Assembly: GCF_030151085.1 (NCBI RefSeq)
Contig: NZ_JASLER010000031.1
Span: 1 to 64,000, forward strand
Length of the DNA: 64,000 nt
Direction: 5' to 3'
Source of the DNA: Bacteroides sp.
GTDB taxonomy: Bacteria; Bacteroidota; Bacteroidia; Bacteroidales; Bacteroidaceae
Shown: piece by piece, positions 50,230 through 59,095 of the stretch
Layout of the letters: each line of letters begins with the position of its first letter
Position numbering within the stretch: position 1 is the first letter of the stretch
Made by a program: the position numbers and the translations under genes
Notes under the pieces: generated by a model
The model's database searches: none
The model's input: the letters and a program-made list of their open reading frames with translations, nothing else
Told to the model about the DNA's origin: nothing

Positions 50230-52005
50230 ATGAAAAAATATATATACATAGCGGCTATCGCACTTTCAGCCGTCGCTCTGACTGGTTGTGAAGATCTTTT
50301 GGATACCGAGAATTTTACAGAATCAAATACAGGAAACTTCCCTGCTTCACCAGCGGACGCAGAGAAACAACTTACAGCAGTGTATGCTACTCTGAATCAG
50401 GGCATGGCTACTCCTACGGCCAACTATTTCTATGTGTCAGAAGTGGCATGTGACGACCGGTTTGGTGGTGGTGGTGAAAATGACTTTGAATCATTGGCCG
50501 ACGGTCACTTGATGAAAGCTACGGACGTTCAGTTTGACTCATTTTGGAAAGTTCGTTATAGTGGAATTTTCCGTGCAAACTGTGCTATCGAAGGTCTGAT
50601 AGCACAGGAAGCTGCCTTCTCTGATAAAGAGGCTCACGGTCAATTTTTGGGAGAAGCTTATTATCTACGTGCTTATTTCTATAATGAATTGGTTGAAATG
50701 TTTGGAGCAGTGCCTTTGATTACTTCTACTGCACAAGAGACAAACATTGCTAGAACTCCGGTAGATGAAGTTTACGCACAAATCGCTTCCGACTTGAAAA
50801 ATGCTATAGAGTTGATGTCCGGTAAAAAGTACAATGAATATGTTGAAGCCGGACATGCAACAAAATGGGCAGCAGAAGCTTTAATGGCACGTGTCTATTT
50901 ATTCTACACAGGTTTCTATAAAAAAGATTCTCTTCCTTTGGCTACAGCGGAAGGTGCGGGAAGTATTTCCAAAGCAGAAGTAATAACGTGGATTGATGAC
51001 TGTGTGAGCAATTCGGGACATAACCTGTTAGGTGATTACCGTAACTTGTGGCCTTATACCAATGAATTTACAGTCGATGACTATAGCTATACCAAAGATG
51101 CAAAGGATAAGGATGGCAAGGCATTGAAGTGGGCTGAGAATGGTAATGAAGAGACTGTATTTGCCTTGAAGTTCTGTAACTATGCTGGTTGGGAATCGGA
51201 TGGTCAAATGGGTTTTGCTAATCAATTTATCCTATACTTTGGTCTTCGCGCTGATAATGGTGGTGAAAGCACATTCCCCTTCGGTCAAGGTTGGGGTCAA
51301 GGTCCTGTGGCCTCTACTATCTGGGATGAATGGAAAACTACTGAACCGAACGATATCCGTATGAGTGCTTCTATCTTGAATGTAAACGATGAGTTGCCTA
51401 ACTACGTGTTTGGTGGAGATAAGCAAATGGAAGAATGTGGCTTATGGAATAAGAAGATGCTTCCGATTCTGGCTAAAGAACCTATGGAGTCCGGTAAAGT
51501 TGCTGCATGGAATAAATCTTTGTTCTGGGTGGCTTATGATACTTTTGATAAAGCTAATAATGGTGATGAGATGCAAGGAGCACATTTCCAAGATTTGATT
51601 ACGATGCGTTTTGCGGATGTTTTACTAATGCAATCCGAATTGAAAGAAGATGTTGCAGGTATTAATAGAGTACGTGCGCGTGCAGGATTGAACCCTATCC
51701 CCGGCTACAGTCTTGAATTGTTGCAACGTGAACGTCGCCATGAGCTTTGTTTTGAAGGTCGTCGTTGGGCTGATATTCGTCGTTGGGGCATTGCAGAAGA
51801 AATGCTGAATAAGAAGAATGGCGTAACAATCTGGAATAAGGGAGTAGAAACCAAGATGACAAACGGCAAATATAAAGAACGTTATCAGGCTACTAACGGT
51901 TTCTTCCCTATACCGAAAGCTCAGGTTGACTTGTCAGCTGGACTGCTGGAACAGAACCCTGGTTGGGATGATGCCAGTGCAAACTTTAGTGGTTGGAATT
52001 TCTAA
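50230..52005 (+). CDS. SusD-like glycan-binding lipoprotein, second copy
   Basis: SusC partner of 591 aa. The lipoprotein signal ends VALTGCEDLLDTENF (lipid Cys near residue 20). SusD features include SPADAEKQLTAVYATLNQG, GEAYYLRAYFYNELVEMFGA with the conserved VPLI turn, and WAAEALMARVYLFYTGFY. The C-terminal half has LITMRFADVLLMQSE, INRVRARAGL, LLQRERRHELCFEGRRWADI and the ending FFPIPKAQVDLS. It differs strongly from the first SusD copy. It lies 12 bp after susC. Confidence 0.95.
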   Translation: MKKYIYIAAIALSAVALTGCEDLLDTENFTESNTGNFPASPADAEKQLTAVYATLNQGMATPTANYFYVSEVACDDRFGGGGENDFESLADGHLMKATDVQFDSFWKVRYSGIFRANCAIEGLIAQEAAFSDKEAHGQFLGEAYYLRAYFYNELVEMFGAVPLITSTAQETNIARTPVDEVYAQIASDLKNAIELMSGKKYNEYVEAGHATKWAAEALMARVYLFYTGFYKKDSLPLATAEGAGSISKAEVITWIDDCVSNSGHNLLGDYRNLWPYTNEFTVDDYSYTKDAKDKDGKALKWAENGNEETVFALKFCNYAGWESDGQMGFANQFILYFGLRADNGGESTFPFGQGWGQGPVASTIWDEWKTTEPNDIRMSASILNVNDELPNYVFGGDKQMEECGLWNKKMLPILAKEPMESGKVAAWNKSLFWVAYDTFDKANNGDEMQGAHFQDLITMRFADVLLMQSELKEDVAGINRVRARAGLNPIPGYSLELLQRERRHELCFEGRRWADIRRWGIAEEMLNKKNGVTIWNKGVETKMTNGKYKERYQATNGFFPIPKAQVDLSAGLLEQNPGWDDASANFSGWNF

Positions 52006-52024
52006 TATTTAAAATTGAAGAACA

Positions 52025-52840
52025 ATGAAAAAGATAATGATATTCTCGTTGTTGGTAGCTTCTTTGTCATTTGCAGCTTGCGATCCTATCGAAGACAGAG
52101 AAGAAATGACCGGCAGCATTACGGCAGACCAAATTCAGGCTACTGTAACCGTGGAACAGGTAGACGGTCAGAATGTAAATAAGGTTTCTTTTGAATGTAA
52201 AAGTCCTATTAGTTGCCAATGGACTAATGGGGTTGATACGAAAGCAGGAGCAAGTGGTGAAATGTTTTTGTTTTTATCAGGAGAAAATACGGTCACTTTG
52301 AAGGGACTATGTGCAGACGGTTCTATTGTGGAAAAGGAATTTCTTATAAATGTGGATAAAATACATTATCCGATAAATCCGACGTATGGTCTATTGTTTG
52401 GTTCCGGTGAAAAGGTTTGGAAATGGGCCGAAACAGATTGTCTTGGAAATGGTGGATGGCGTGCAGACCAGCAAGGACCAGAATGGTGGAAATTATCTCC
52501 AGCAGATGTTGAAGGACAAATGGCAACAGAAGGAGGCAATGCAACTATGAAATTCTCTTTAATGGGGAAAAAGATAGAGTTTAGCAATGGTAAGTCTGGA
52601 ATAATTAATTTTACTACGGGGGATGCTTGCTTTAACAGTTGGTATGGCACATTTACTTCTACTTGCGGAGTTTTGTGTGGTAAAGTTTTTAATGATTGTT
52701 ATCTACCTGCTGGGACTATGATTACAAAATATCAACTCGTCTCACTAACTGAAGATCGATTAGTATTAGGTTGGTGTGAAGATAAGACGAATGCTGAGTG
52801 GTCTGGAAATGGTTGGTGGTGGGTTTTTGAAGCTCAATAA
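52025..52840 (+). CDS. Surface lipoprotein, probable SGBP of the second SusCD pair
   Basis: No function known. The 271-aa product is a lipoprotein (SLSFAACDPIED, lipid Cys near residue 19). A PKD/Ig-like domain (about 30-115; VNKVSFECKSPISCQWTNG, SGENTVTLKGLCADGSI) precedes a Trp-rich C-terminal beta-domain (about 120-271; GWRADQQGPEWWKLSPADV, MKFSLMGKKIEFSNGKSG, ITKYQLVSLTEDRLVLGWCE). This order is common in SGBPs encoded directly after susD. It is followed by a hairpin at 52852-52878. Confidence 0.75.
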   Translation: MKKIMIFSLLVASLSFAACDPIEDREEMTGSITADQIQATVTVEQVDGQNVNKVSFECKSPISCQWTNGVDTKAGASGEMFLFLSGENTVTLKGLCADGSIVEKEFLINVDKIHYPINPTYGLLFGSGEKVWKWAETDCLGNGGWRADQQGPEWWKLSPADVEGQMATEGGNATMKFSLMGKKIEFSNGKSGIINFTTGDACFNSWYGTFTSTCGVLCGKVFNDCYLPAGTMITKYQLVSLTEDRLVLGWCEDKTNAEWSGNGWWWVFEAQ

Positions 52841-52851
52841 ATTTATGCATG

Positions 52852-52878
52852 AGGTGTAAAGCGTTTGGCTTTACACCT
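52852..52878 (+). terminator. Strong hairpin without U-tract
   Basis: AGGTGTAAAGC (52852-52862) / GCTTTACACCT (52868-52878), loop GTTTG. No T-run follows, so it may protect the 3' end or attenuate expression of the next gene rather than terminate. Confidence 0.55.
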
Positions 52879-52904
52879 TATATGCAAATTTAAAATTTGG
52901 AATT

Positions 52905-53639
52905 ATGAAACAAATTTATCTATTTTCAATTTCTTTGCTTATATTCTTGCTTGTGAATGCAATATCGGCAAAAGCGGATGTCTTAGGTCCCTATATAATG
53001 GATGACAATGCTCCTGATATTCGTGTGGGATATGGGCGTATTGTGTGTGTTATGCAGGCAACAACACCTATAACGGGAAGTATTACCATTCGTGATGAGA
53101 AAGGAATCCAATATGTGTTAAGAGCACATGAGCCAGGAAGTGCTCCTTATTGTTATTTTGTTGCTTATGGAACCTATAGCGTTGTTGGGATGGAATGCAG
53201 TACCATAACTTCTAATTGGGGACCATTACAAATAGGTTCTATTTTTACTGTTGCTGGTAGTACTGGGTATGTCGGCTTAACTAATACTGATCAAACTCCA
53301 AGTATTATTCAAGCAACGGGTACTGATGATAATACTCCTCCTACAAAAAATGGTTATGCTACGATGAAAGTTTATGGAATTGGAGCTAATGGTAGTGGTA
53401 CTTTAGTTGATTCAGATGGAAAGGAGTACTCTATATACAATTATACAGCTCATACAGGTGGTGCACACTATTTTTATATTAAATCTGCTACATATACTGT
53501 TAAGACTATAGGAACTAATGGAAGTTATGTTTACATAGATATTGATGGAATAAAGAAATACCTTTCAGGAGGTGTGTCTTTTTCTGTTCCAAGTACAGGC
53601 AGTAATGTTTCGATAGTATTCAGTACAACTCCTTTTTAA
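52905..53639 (+). CDS. Exported protein of two internal repeats, family not recognised
   Basis: The 244-aa product has a signal peptide (about 1-24, ending ISAKA) and no lipobox. Two tandem repeats of about 90 residues cover the rest (about 38-130 and 150-240). Each has a glycine-rich beta-strand, a 'GSxTIxDxxG/GTLVDSDG' turn, a Tyr strand after an 'xHxxG(S/G)AxYxYF/HYFYI' phrase and 'ATYTV'-like strands. The composition is Gly/Ser/Thr/Tyr-rich, poor in charged residues, and the gene looks more AT-rich than its neighbours. It could be a secreted binding module or fibre-like subunit. Being last in the SusC operon suggests a link with the same glycan, but I cannot name a family. Confidence 0.65.
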   Translation: MKQIYLFSISLLIFLLVNAISAKADVLGPYIMDDNAPDIRVGYGRIVCVMQATTPITGSITIRDEKGIQYVLRAHEPGSAPYCYFVAYGTYSVVGMECSTITSNWGPLQIGSIFTVAGSTGYVGLTNTDQTPSIIQATGTDDNTPPTKNGYATMKVYGIGANGSGTLVDSDGKEYSIYNYTAHTGGAHYFYIKSATYTVKTIGTNGSYVYIDIDGIKKYLSGGVSFSVPSTGSNVSIVFSTTPF

Positions 53640-53784
53640 TTAGGAAAATCATTTTAGATTAAGAAAAACTAAGATATTCAACTCAAAACAGTTGTCGTTA
53701 CCCTCGTCCTGTGTGTCGTTCGTAACATTTGGTAATAGTAAAGGCATTAACCGAATTGTACAATTGTTTAATGGTTAAATCAGG

Positions 53785-53814
53785 AAAAGGTGGATCGTGA
53801 GATTCGCCTTTTTT
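53785..53814 (+). terminator. Terminator of the second SusC operon
   Basis: AAAAGGTGGATC / GATTCGCCTTTT with loop GTGA and two wobble pairs, followed by TT. It lies about 145 bp beyond the last stop. Confidence 0.65.
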
Positions 53815-54154
53815 ACGATTACATATCTGAGTCTTGTGCTCTTCCTTTGCTAACAAGCAGCTTTTATATTTTTATTCTGAAGCAGTAGTACAGATAATAG
53901 CGGATGCCTTTTCCCTTGGGGGCTATGAGACATCCCATATCATCAACTATCTTTGCGTTCAGTATTGTAACTTTGTTTATGAGAGACGTTTTTTTTTAAA
54001 CCTAACAACGAAGGTGTTTATTTGTTTTCTCAAGGATACATCTTTATTACTGTTCTTTCTGATAGTTATAACTCTAAAACCTTAAAATTCCGCACAATCC
54101 GTGCCTGAAAGATTCATTCAACCCCGTCGGAAATGAGCTAAAGACGCATATCTT

Positions 54155-54237
54155 ATTTTTCGACGCAGATGACGCAGATTTAATGGCTGCGCTATAACAT
54201 GAAAGAGAAAAAATCTGCGTCATCTGCGTCGAAAAAT
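54155..54237. repeat. Perfect 27-bp inverted repeat with duplicated GACGCAGAT units
   Basis: Arms 54155-54181 and 54211-54237 are exactly complementary. Each arm contains two copies of GACGCAGAT (54162-54170 and 54171-54179). The loop is 29 nt. It resembles the CGCAGAT-based palindrome at 12892-12929. Confidence 0.9.
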
Positions 54238-54273
54238 TAATTCATAACTGATAAGAAATGAGCTAAATACCCC

Positions 54274-54297
54274 CCCCTCCCCCTTTAGGGGGAGGGG
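54274..54297. repeat. G/C-run palindrome
   Basis: CCCCTCCCCC-TTTA-GGGGGAGGGG, perfect. An imperfect relative with CCCCTTTAGGGG lies at 54351-54380. Its phrase CCCCTTTAGGGG reads the same on both strands except at the centre. Confidence 0.85.
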
Positions 54298-54497
54298 AAT
54301 AGTTTCAGACCTAATATACTTATCTTTAGAATAATGCAACTTGTAGTATCCCCCTTCCCCTTTAGGGGACCGAGGGGTACAACCGTCAAGACATGCGCTA
54401 AACAACAAATAGTAACAGTCTCCATTTGTCAGGAAATATTTTTTGCCGAAACCAAGAATTGTCATTTGTAATATGTTGTATATCAGGGATTTTTATT

Positions 54498-54607
54498 GAG
54501 GTAGTCTCACGTAACGACAGAGGTAGCCTCACATAACGACAGAGGCAGCCTCTCATAACGACAGAGAGTACCAAAGATAACGACTGAGGTTACCTCTGTT
54601 TTATGTA
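54498..54607 (+). repeat. Tandem array of 22-bp units
   Basis: Units start at 54498, 54520, 54542, 54564 and 54586. The first three are close (consensus GAGGTAGCCTCACATAACGA plus CA), the fourth and fifth degenerate. Each good unit contains the mini-palindrome GAGG-TAG-CCTC. There are no spacers, so it is not a CRISPR array. Confidence 0.85.
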
Positions 54608-54738
54608 AAGATAAATAAAGCAAAAAGTATCCCCGTTTAGCCCATAACGGGAAAAACATGAGCTAAACAGAATATCATTTTTTTCAAAACCCGTCAGAAA
54701 TGAATCCCCCAGTTCCCCTAAAAGAGGAAAGAACTACT

Positions 54739-57012
54739 TCAGAAAGATTCATTCAATTTGTAGTAACAGTATATAGGCCAAGTATGTGGATGCGAACAAT
54801 AACCTTGCAAACCGTATCGGTAGTTTGAAATGGAGATCCAAAAAGAATAAAGTCCCTCACGATACGTGGTAGAGTTTATCTCGTCGGGAGCTGTCCATTG
54901 CCCTATCCAATATTGAGGATAATGCTTAGCAAAGTTATTAAAGGAGAACTTATGAAGCAATTTTCTTGCCTCTGCCTTATCAAAAGTAGCAACTCCCAAT
55001 AAGAAGGGATATTCCAACGAATACCAGATACCGCAATCTTCGCCACCCTTAGGATCCCAAAGCGGTCGTTCACGATTACGTATCCCTATTTTTTCACTGT
55101 CTGATATACGTTGCTTCACATAAGAATAAATGGCCTGTTTGCGTTCTGTCGATAAAGTCGGAATTTGCAGCAGATAAGCTTGTGGTTCTATGCACACATT
55201 ATCCGTACCAAAGCGAAGCTCAGGAGTAAGATAGGCTCGTGCTGAAAAAGAACGAGAACCTAAATCTTGCATATAAGCAGTTTCCAGTTGAATGCGATAT
55301 TCCTCCACAGCTTTGGCAAATACCAGCACATCTTCTCTTACTGATTTATAAAGGCAGTCTGTTAATTTGGGAAATACAGCTAAAGCCATTGCAGTATTAA
55401 GATGCGACTCCGCCGACCATTCATATTTATTAGGCGAATAACGATGCAGGAAACTATCCGCCCAATCTGAATTGAGCAGACGCACCAGTCCGGTAGGTCC
55501 CGTACGTACTTCATCTCTAAGATAAATAAAGTGTTTTTGCAATAAAGAAAGCACTTTCTCCTTCACCCCGCATTCGGCAGGATAGAGTTGTACTTCTTCA
55601 TCCAGGAAAGCATAATCTCCTGTTATGCGAAGGTACTCAGATACGGCATTGAACATATAAAGTTGTTCATCGCTCTCCTTATAAATAGAGGCTGGGGTAT
55701 AACCGAAGCCAGAGTTTCCTCTTTTAATCTCTCCATCACTCTCAGAATGTTTCATCACATAGCGAATACACGATTTTGCCAGTTGAGGATTGTAATAACA
55801 TGCTCCCAAAGAAGCCTGCAAATGATCACGATTGGCTATATTATCTCCAAAATGATATGAATAGACCGACCCTTGTGGAATGAATGTTTCACCATAATAT
55901 TCACTATATTTAGCAGAAGCTTCTATCGCATGAGCATTCCATAACATCTCACGTCGAAGTACTTCATCTCTTTCATGTGAAAGGTCGGGTAAATGCTTTT
56001 TCCATAAGGAAGCAAAAGCGCCTATATAAGCAGCTTTATCAGCTCCCTGCAAAAAACATTCTACTTGATGAGATACGGAGTTATGTTTTCCCTCATCAAA
56101 CAAACCTATTACTATTTGTAAAGTACGACTCTCACCGGGAGCCAACGATAAGCGGAATACTGATTTCAATCCGTTGTCTTCATATTTAGTTACAAATGTA
56201 TCAATGTCCTTTTCACCATTAGCATGCATAAACACGGATGGAGGATTTATGTCATACATATAGCGCTGATATTTGGAAGGTAATATCAAAAAACGGTTAG
56301 CACAAGCCTCTATGTGCGCCACAGCACTCCGTCCATCTGGTCCGGTAGAAATTTGTACCGGATAGTGCATAGCACGCTGCTGAGGTGAATCAAGCTGCAT
56401 ATTCATACTCACATAGTTCACAGGCATACTCTCGGCATACTCTGCCTCCAACGGCTTCTTTCCTTTATTGTTCAAAGTTACTGAAATAAGAAAAGAAGGA
56501 GTACCCTCATTAATCTTCTCCGATGGTTTAACGGAGATTATACGGGTACACGACACTCCATCACCCAAGTCATATTCGTAGCGAGCACCTCCCACGCCAA
56601 AAAAGCGTTTTGTTCGTTGCGGATCGGATGCAATAGAACTGACACCTACCAGATCTATTTGTTTACTTATCCCTTCTCGCATTAGCGAGACATAGGCTTC
56701 ATTACTTCCATAGTTAGGCTGTTTCTCACTAAAGTTTATACGTGCCCATACTCTCTGTGCTGTAATAAACTGAAAAATTCCGCTGACATGAGTAAACAGC
56801 CCCAAGCGATAATTACCTAATAAGAAATAAGGGTCTTCGGGCAAGCGAGAATCATTACCTTCATTGTCGAGAGCTTGGAAAGGTAAACCTCCCTGATATT
56901 GATAGATGGGAAGTCCTTGAGATGTACTTCCCCATTCTCCTATCCGTTGCCCATAGGCTCGAAATAAAAAAGTAAAAGAGAGAAAAATCAATAAAATACT
57001 AAAATGTTTCAT
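54739..57012 (-). CDS. Exported alpha/alpha-barrel carbohydrate-active enzyme, GH36/GH94-like, substrate unknown
   Basis: The 757-aa product has a signal peptide (MKHFSILLIFLSFTFLFRAY). An N-terminal beta-supersandwich (about 25-330; GLGN-type phrases such as YFLLGNYRLGLFTHVSGIFQ) leads to a helical barrel (about 345-720) with SYHFGDNIANRDHLQASLGA, GNSGFGYTPASIYKESDEQL, LVRLLNSDWADSF and EWSAESHLNTAMALAVFPKL. GGEDCGIWYSLEYPFLLGVA and GQWTAPDEINSTTYREGLYS follow. These recall the GH94 phosphorylase/GH36-type layout, with aspartates and glutamates in the loops, but no family motif is decisive. It is last in a four-gene minus-strand operon, 81 bp from the preceding gene. I give the fold with modest confidence and no activity. 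Confidence 0.6.
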   Translation of the reverse strand: MKHFSILLIFLSFTFLFRAYGQRIGEWGSTSQGLPIYQYQGGLPFQALDNEGNDSRLPEDPYFLLGNYRLGLFTHVSGIFQFITAQRVWARINFSEKQPNYGSNEAYVSLMREGISKQIDLVGVSSIASDPQRTKRFFGVGGARYEYDLGDGVSCTRIISVKPSEKINEGTPSFLISVTLNNKGKKPLEAEYAESMPVNYVSMNMQLDSPQQRAMHYPVQISTGPDGRSAVAHIEACANRFLILPSKYQRYMYDINPPSVFMHANGEKDIDTFVTKYEDNGLKSVFRLSLAPGESRTLQIVIGLFDEGKHNSVSHQVECFLQGADKAAYIGAFASLWKKHLPDLSHERDEVLRREMLWNAHAIEASAKYSEYYGETFIPQGSVYSYHFGDNIANRDHLQASLGACYYNPQLAKSCIRYVMKHSESDGEIKRGNSGFGYTPASIYKESDEQLYMFNAVSEYLRITGDYAFLDEEVQLYPAECGVKEKVLSLLQKHFIYLRDEVRTGPTGLVRLLNSDWADSFLHRYSPNKYEWSAESHLNTAMALAVFPKLTDCLYKSVREDVLVFAKAVEEYRIQLETAYMQDLGSRSFSARAYLTPELRFGTDNVCIEPQAYLLQIPTLSTERKQAIYSYVKQRISDSEKIGIRNRERPLWDPKGGEDCGIWYSLEYPFLLGVATFDKAEARKLLHKFSFNNFAKHYPQYWIGQWTAPDEINSTTYREGLYSFWISISNYRYGLQGYCSHPHTWPIYCYYKLNESF

Positions 57013-57093
57013 CCATGTATGTATTTAATTAGAATAAATCGAAGATGCTCAAAAAGATACTCATCATATAGTCTTACGCACGATAAAAACATA

Positions 57094-59088
57094 TCACCAT
57101 TTTAGCACCAGCACCCCTTCAGGAGTCATCGTAAGTACTCCTCCCTCAGCAGAGCAACCAGCCGAAGCATAGATAGGTAAACAACGGGCAGATAGTAAAC
57201 ACTGTGGACCAGACAATACTATCTTGCGTATTTCAGTAGACTTATTAATACAAACCAGCAGCGTCGCATTTCCCGATTTCAACGTACGTAATAATACATC
57301 AGACTGATAACTGCTGAAAGCAATGGCATCGGCTGACTTGGGAAGCAATTCATACAGATAATCGGACAATGGTTTATAATTATCTGACACCCATGCCCCT
57401 AAAGCAATATTTGACGGACACCACACTACTTTTCCCCTACCAAAGGAATGCGTATGTACCGGCAACGTTTCACCGCATATCTTACCTTGCCACAAATGAG
57501 TAGGTAATACATATTCTCCTATAGTAATAGTAAAGAGATTGTCTTGAAGGATGAATTCGGAAATATTACAACCAAAGAGCTTCTCAAAAGTAAAACCTGT
57601 ATTCATAGTATTATGCAGTTCCTCATCAAAGAAGGCGGTAAGCCCCTCAACGAAGAGTGTGCCACCCTGAGCTACAAAATGTTCTAACCGTTGTTTGTAA
57701 AAAGTAGGAATAGCAATCTGATTGGAAAGGATAATGGAGCGTCCCGTATGGTCAGCCTGTGAAAAGTCGTACTCATCAATAGCTTTCAAGCCCACATTCA
57801 ATCCACGTTCCGTAAGCGCCTTGAAGCAAGCTATGGGTGACTTAATGACCGCACCGTGCATTCTTCCCTGATATTTATCTTGCTTGCGTCCCATCAGATT
57901 TTCAGCCCATAAGGATTCTTTAAGATAAACCACATCAATACCGGAAGGTATGATACGGGGTGAACGAAAAAGGGCAGAATGCCGATTGACAACTTCAGAT
58001 ACTTGTTTAGCTGCCTGTAGACGTTCTGACGGCTTTCCCTGAAAATCTATCATAGCCCACTCTCCTGCCTCAATGCCAGAGCTACGTGCATTAAGCATCC
58101 AAAAGATACTTCCTTTACCTTCGCACCCCAACACCGTCCACAGCCACTGAGTAATTTCATCAGCTGTAGGACATAGCGCCTGTACTCCACTATAGGTATT
58201 ATTTCCCCCTTGGATTTCAGTCATGAACCAAGGTAGTGTTCCAGCTCCCGAACGCAACAATTCAGACAAAGCCAACATAGCCAACGAATATTGCCTGCGT
58301 GAGAAATAACCAAAATGCCAAGAAGGATGAGCCGAACCTCCCAAACTGCTCAAGAAATCACGCCATACCGGGAAGTTATATTCTCCATAATTAACAAATA
58401 CTCCTGCCGGATTGACATGTACATCGTGAGTATCATCATATTTTTTTATTTCCAACGCAATGTATTTCAAGAAATCAGTAGTAAAATCTTGAATAAACTG
58501 CTGGTTACGAACAGTCATCAGCACCGGAAAGCCATTTTCCTTATAATCACATTCAGGATGCAATTTATTCCACTGTGTTCGTGCTTTTTCTGCAAACTCC
58601 GTACGAGGATAGTTACCGTCTGTGCCCGGTTCATTAATAATGACCCATCCTGCCAAAGCCGGGAATTCCTTGTAGTGTGTCACCAATGCTTTAATAAATG
58701 AGACAAAAGAGGCTTTCTGCTCATCATTAGCCGGGAATTTCCATCCACCAATATCCGTTTTCTCTGTAGCAGGAAAAAGAGTTGCATAGACCTTTACCCC
58801 ATGTCGGGCAGCAGATTGAAAAGCCATATCGAATAATGAAAAATCCCAGCTACCATCAGACTGCTTCATATAGGATTCAAACATTCGGATACGGCACATC
58901 GTCATATCATTCTCCGCCATAGTCCTAAACCAACCATCAATTTGTGTAGATGTCTGTCCCGGCTCAATAAATACTTGTGCCCCCACAAACGGTACCGCAT
59001 CTTTGGCTAGTCGTTGGGCAAACACATCCGTACATTGTACCAAACACAGCAACATCAGATACATAACCTGCCATCTAACATTCATCAT
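57094..59088 (-). CDS. GH42-like beta-galactosidase, exported
   Basis: The product is 664 aa from ATG 59088 (a tandem ATG follows at 59085). The longer frame from 59133 would overlap the GH92 stop and place 15 odd residues before the signal peptide MNVRWQVMYLMLLCLVQCTD. The TIM barrel (about 30-390) has MAENDMTMCRIRMFESYMKQ, FDMAFQSAARHGVKVYATLF, probable acid/base Glu in GWVIINEPGTDG and probable nucleophile Glu in LPWFMTEIQGG. A GH42-type trimerisation-like domain (about 400-570; RSIILSNQIAIPTFYKQRLE, GGTLFVEGLTAFF) and a small C-terminal beta-domain follow. The family could also be a neighbouring clan GH-A family; the substrate is not fixed. Confidence 0.75.
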   Translation of the reverse strand: MMNVRWQVMYLMLLCLVQCTDVFAQRLAKDAVPFVGAQVFIEPGQTSTQIDGWFRTMAENDMTMCRIRMFESYMKQSDGSWDFSLFDMAFQSAARHGVKVYATLFPATEKTDIGGWKFPANDEQKASFVSFIKALVTHYKEFPALAGWVIINEPGTDGNYPRTEFAEKARTQWNKLHPECDYKENGFPVLMTVRNQQFIQDFTTDFLKYIALEIKKYDDTHDVHVNPAGVFVNYGEYNFPVWRDFLSSLGGSAHPSWHFGYFSRRQYSLAMLALSELLRSGAGTLPWFMTEIQGGNNTYSGVQALCPTADEITQWLWTVLGCEGKGSIFWMLNARSSGIEAGEWAMIDFQGKPSERLQAAKQVSEVVNRHSALFRSPRIIPSGIDVVYLKESLWAENLMGRKQDKYQGRMHGAVIKSPIACFKALTERGLNVGLKAIDEYDFSQADHTGRSIILSNQIAIPTFYKQRLEHFVAQGGTLFVEGLTAFFDEELHNTMNTGFTFEKLFGCNISEFILQDNLFTITIGEYVLPTHLWQGKICGETLPVHTHSFGRGKVVWCPSNIALGAWVSDNYKPLSDYLYELLPKSADAIAFSSYQSDVLLRTLKSGNATLLVCINKSTEIRKIVLSGPQCLLSARCLPIYASAGCSAEGGVLTMTPEGVLVLKW

Positions 59089-59095
59089 ATTCCAA

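Larger units (their letters stand above)
53640..54738. other. Repeat-rich gene-free stretch of 1.1 kb
   Basis: No credible gene; a short open frame at 53834-54085 has no family resemblance. It holds a terminator (53785-53814), a 27-bp inverted repeat (54155-54237), two G/C-run palindromes (54274-54297 and 54351-54380), a tandem array of 22-bp units (54498-54607) and the phrase ATGAGCTAAA three times (near 54133, 54258 and 54659). Confidence 0.8.

Noticed and set aside
53834..54085. 83-codon open frame after the second SusC operon.
   Set aside because: No promoter-operator or ribosome site fits, no recognisable domain, and the translation looks like random AT-rich sequence.
54498..54607. Possible CRISPR array from 22-bp repeats.
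   Set aside because: Units are head-to-tail with no spacers and no cas genes are present.
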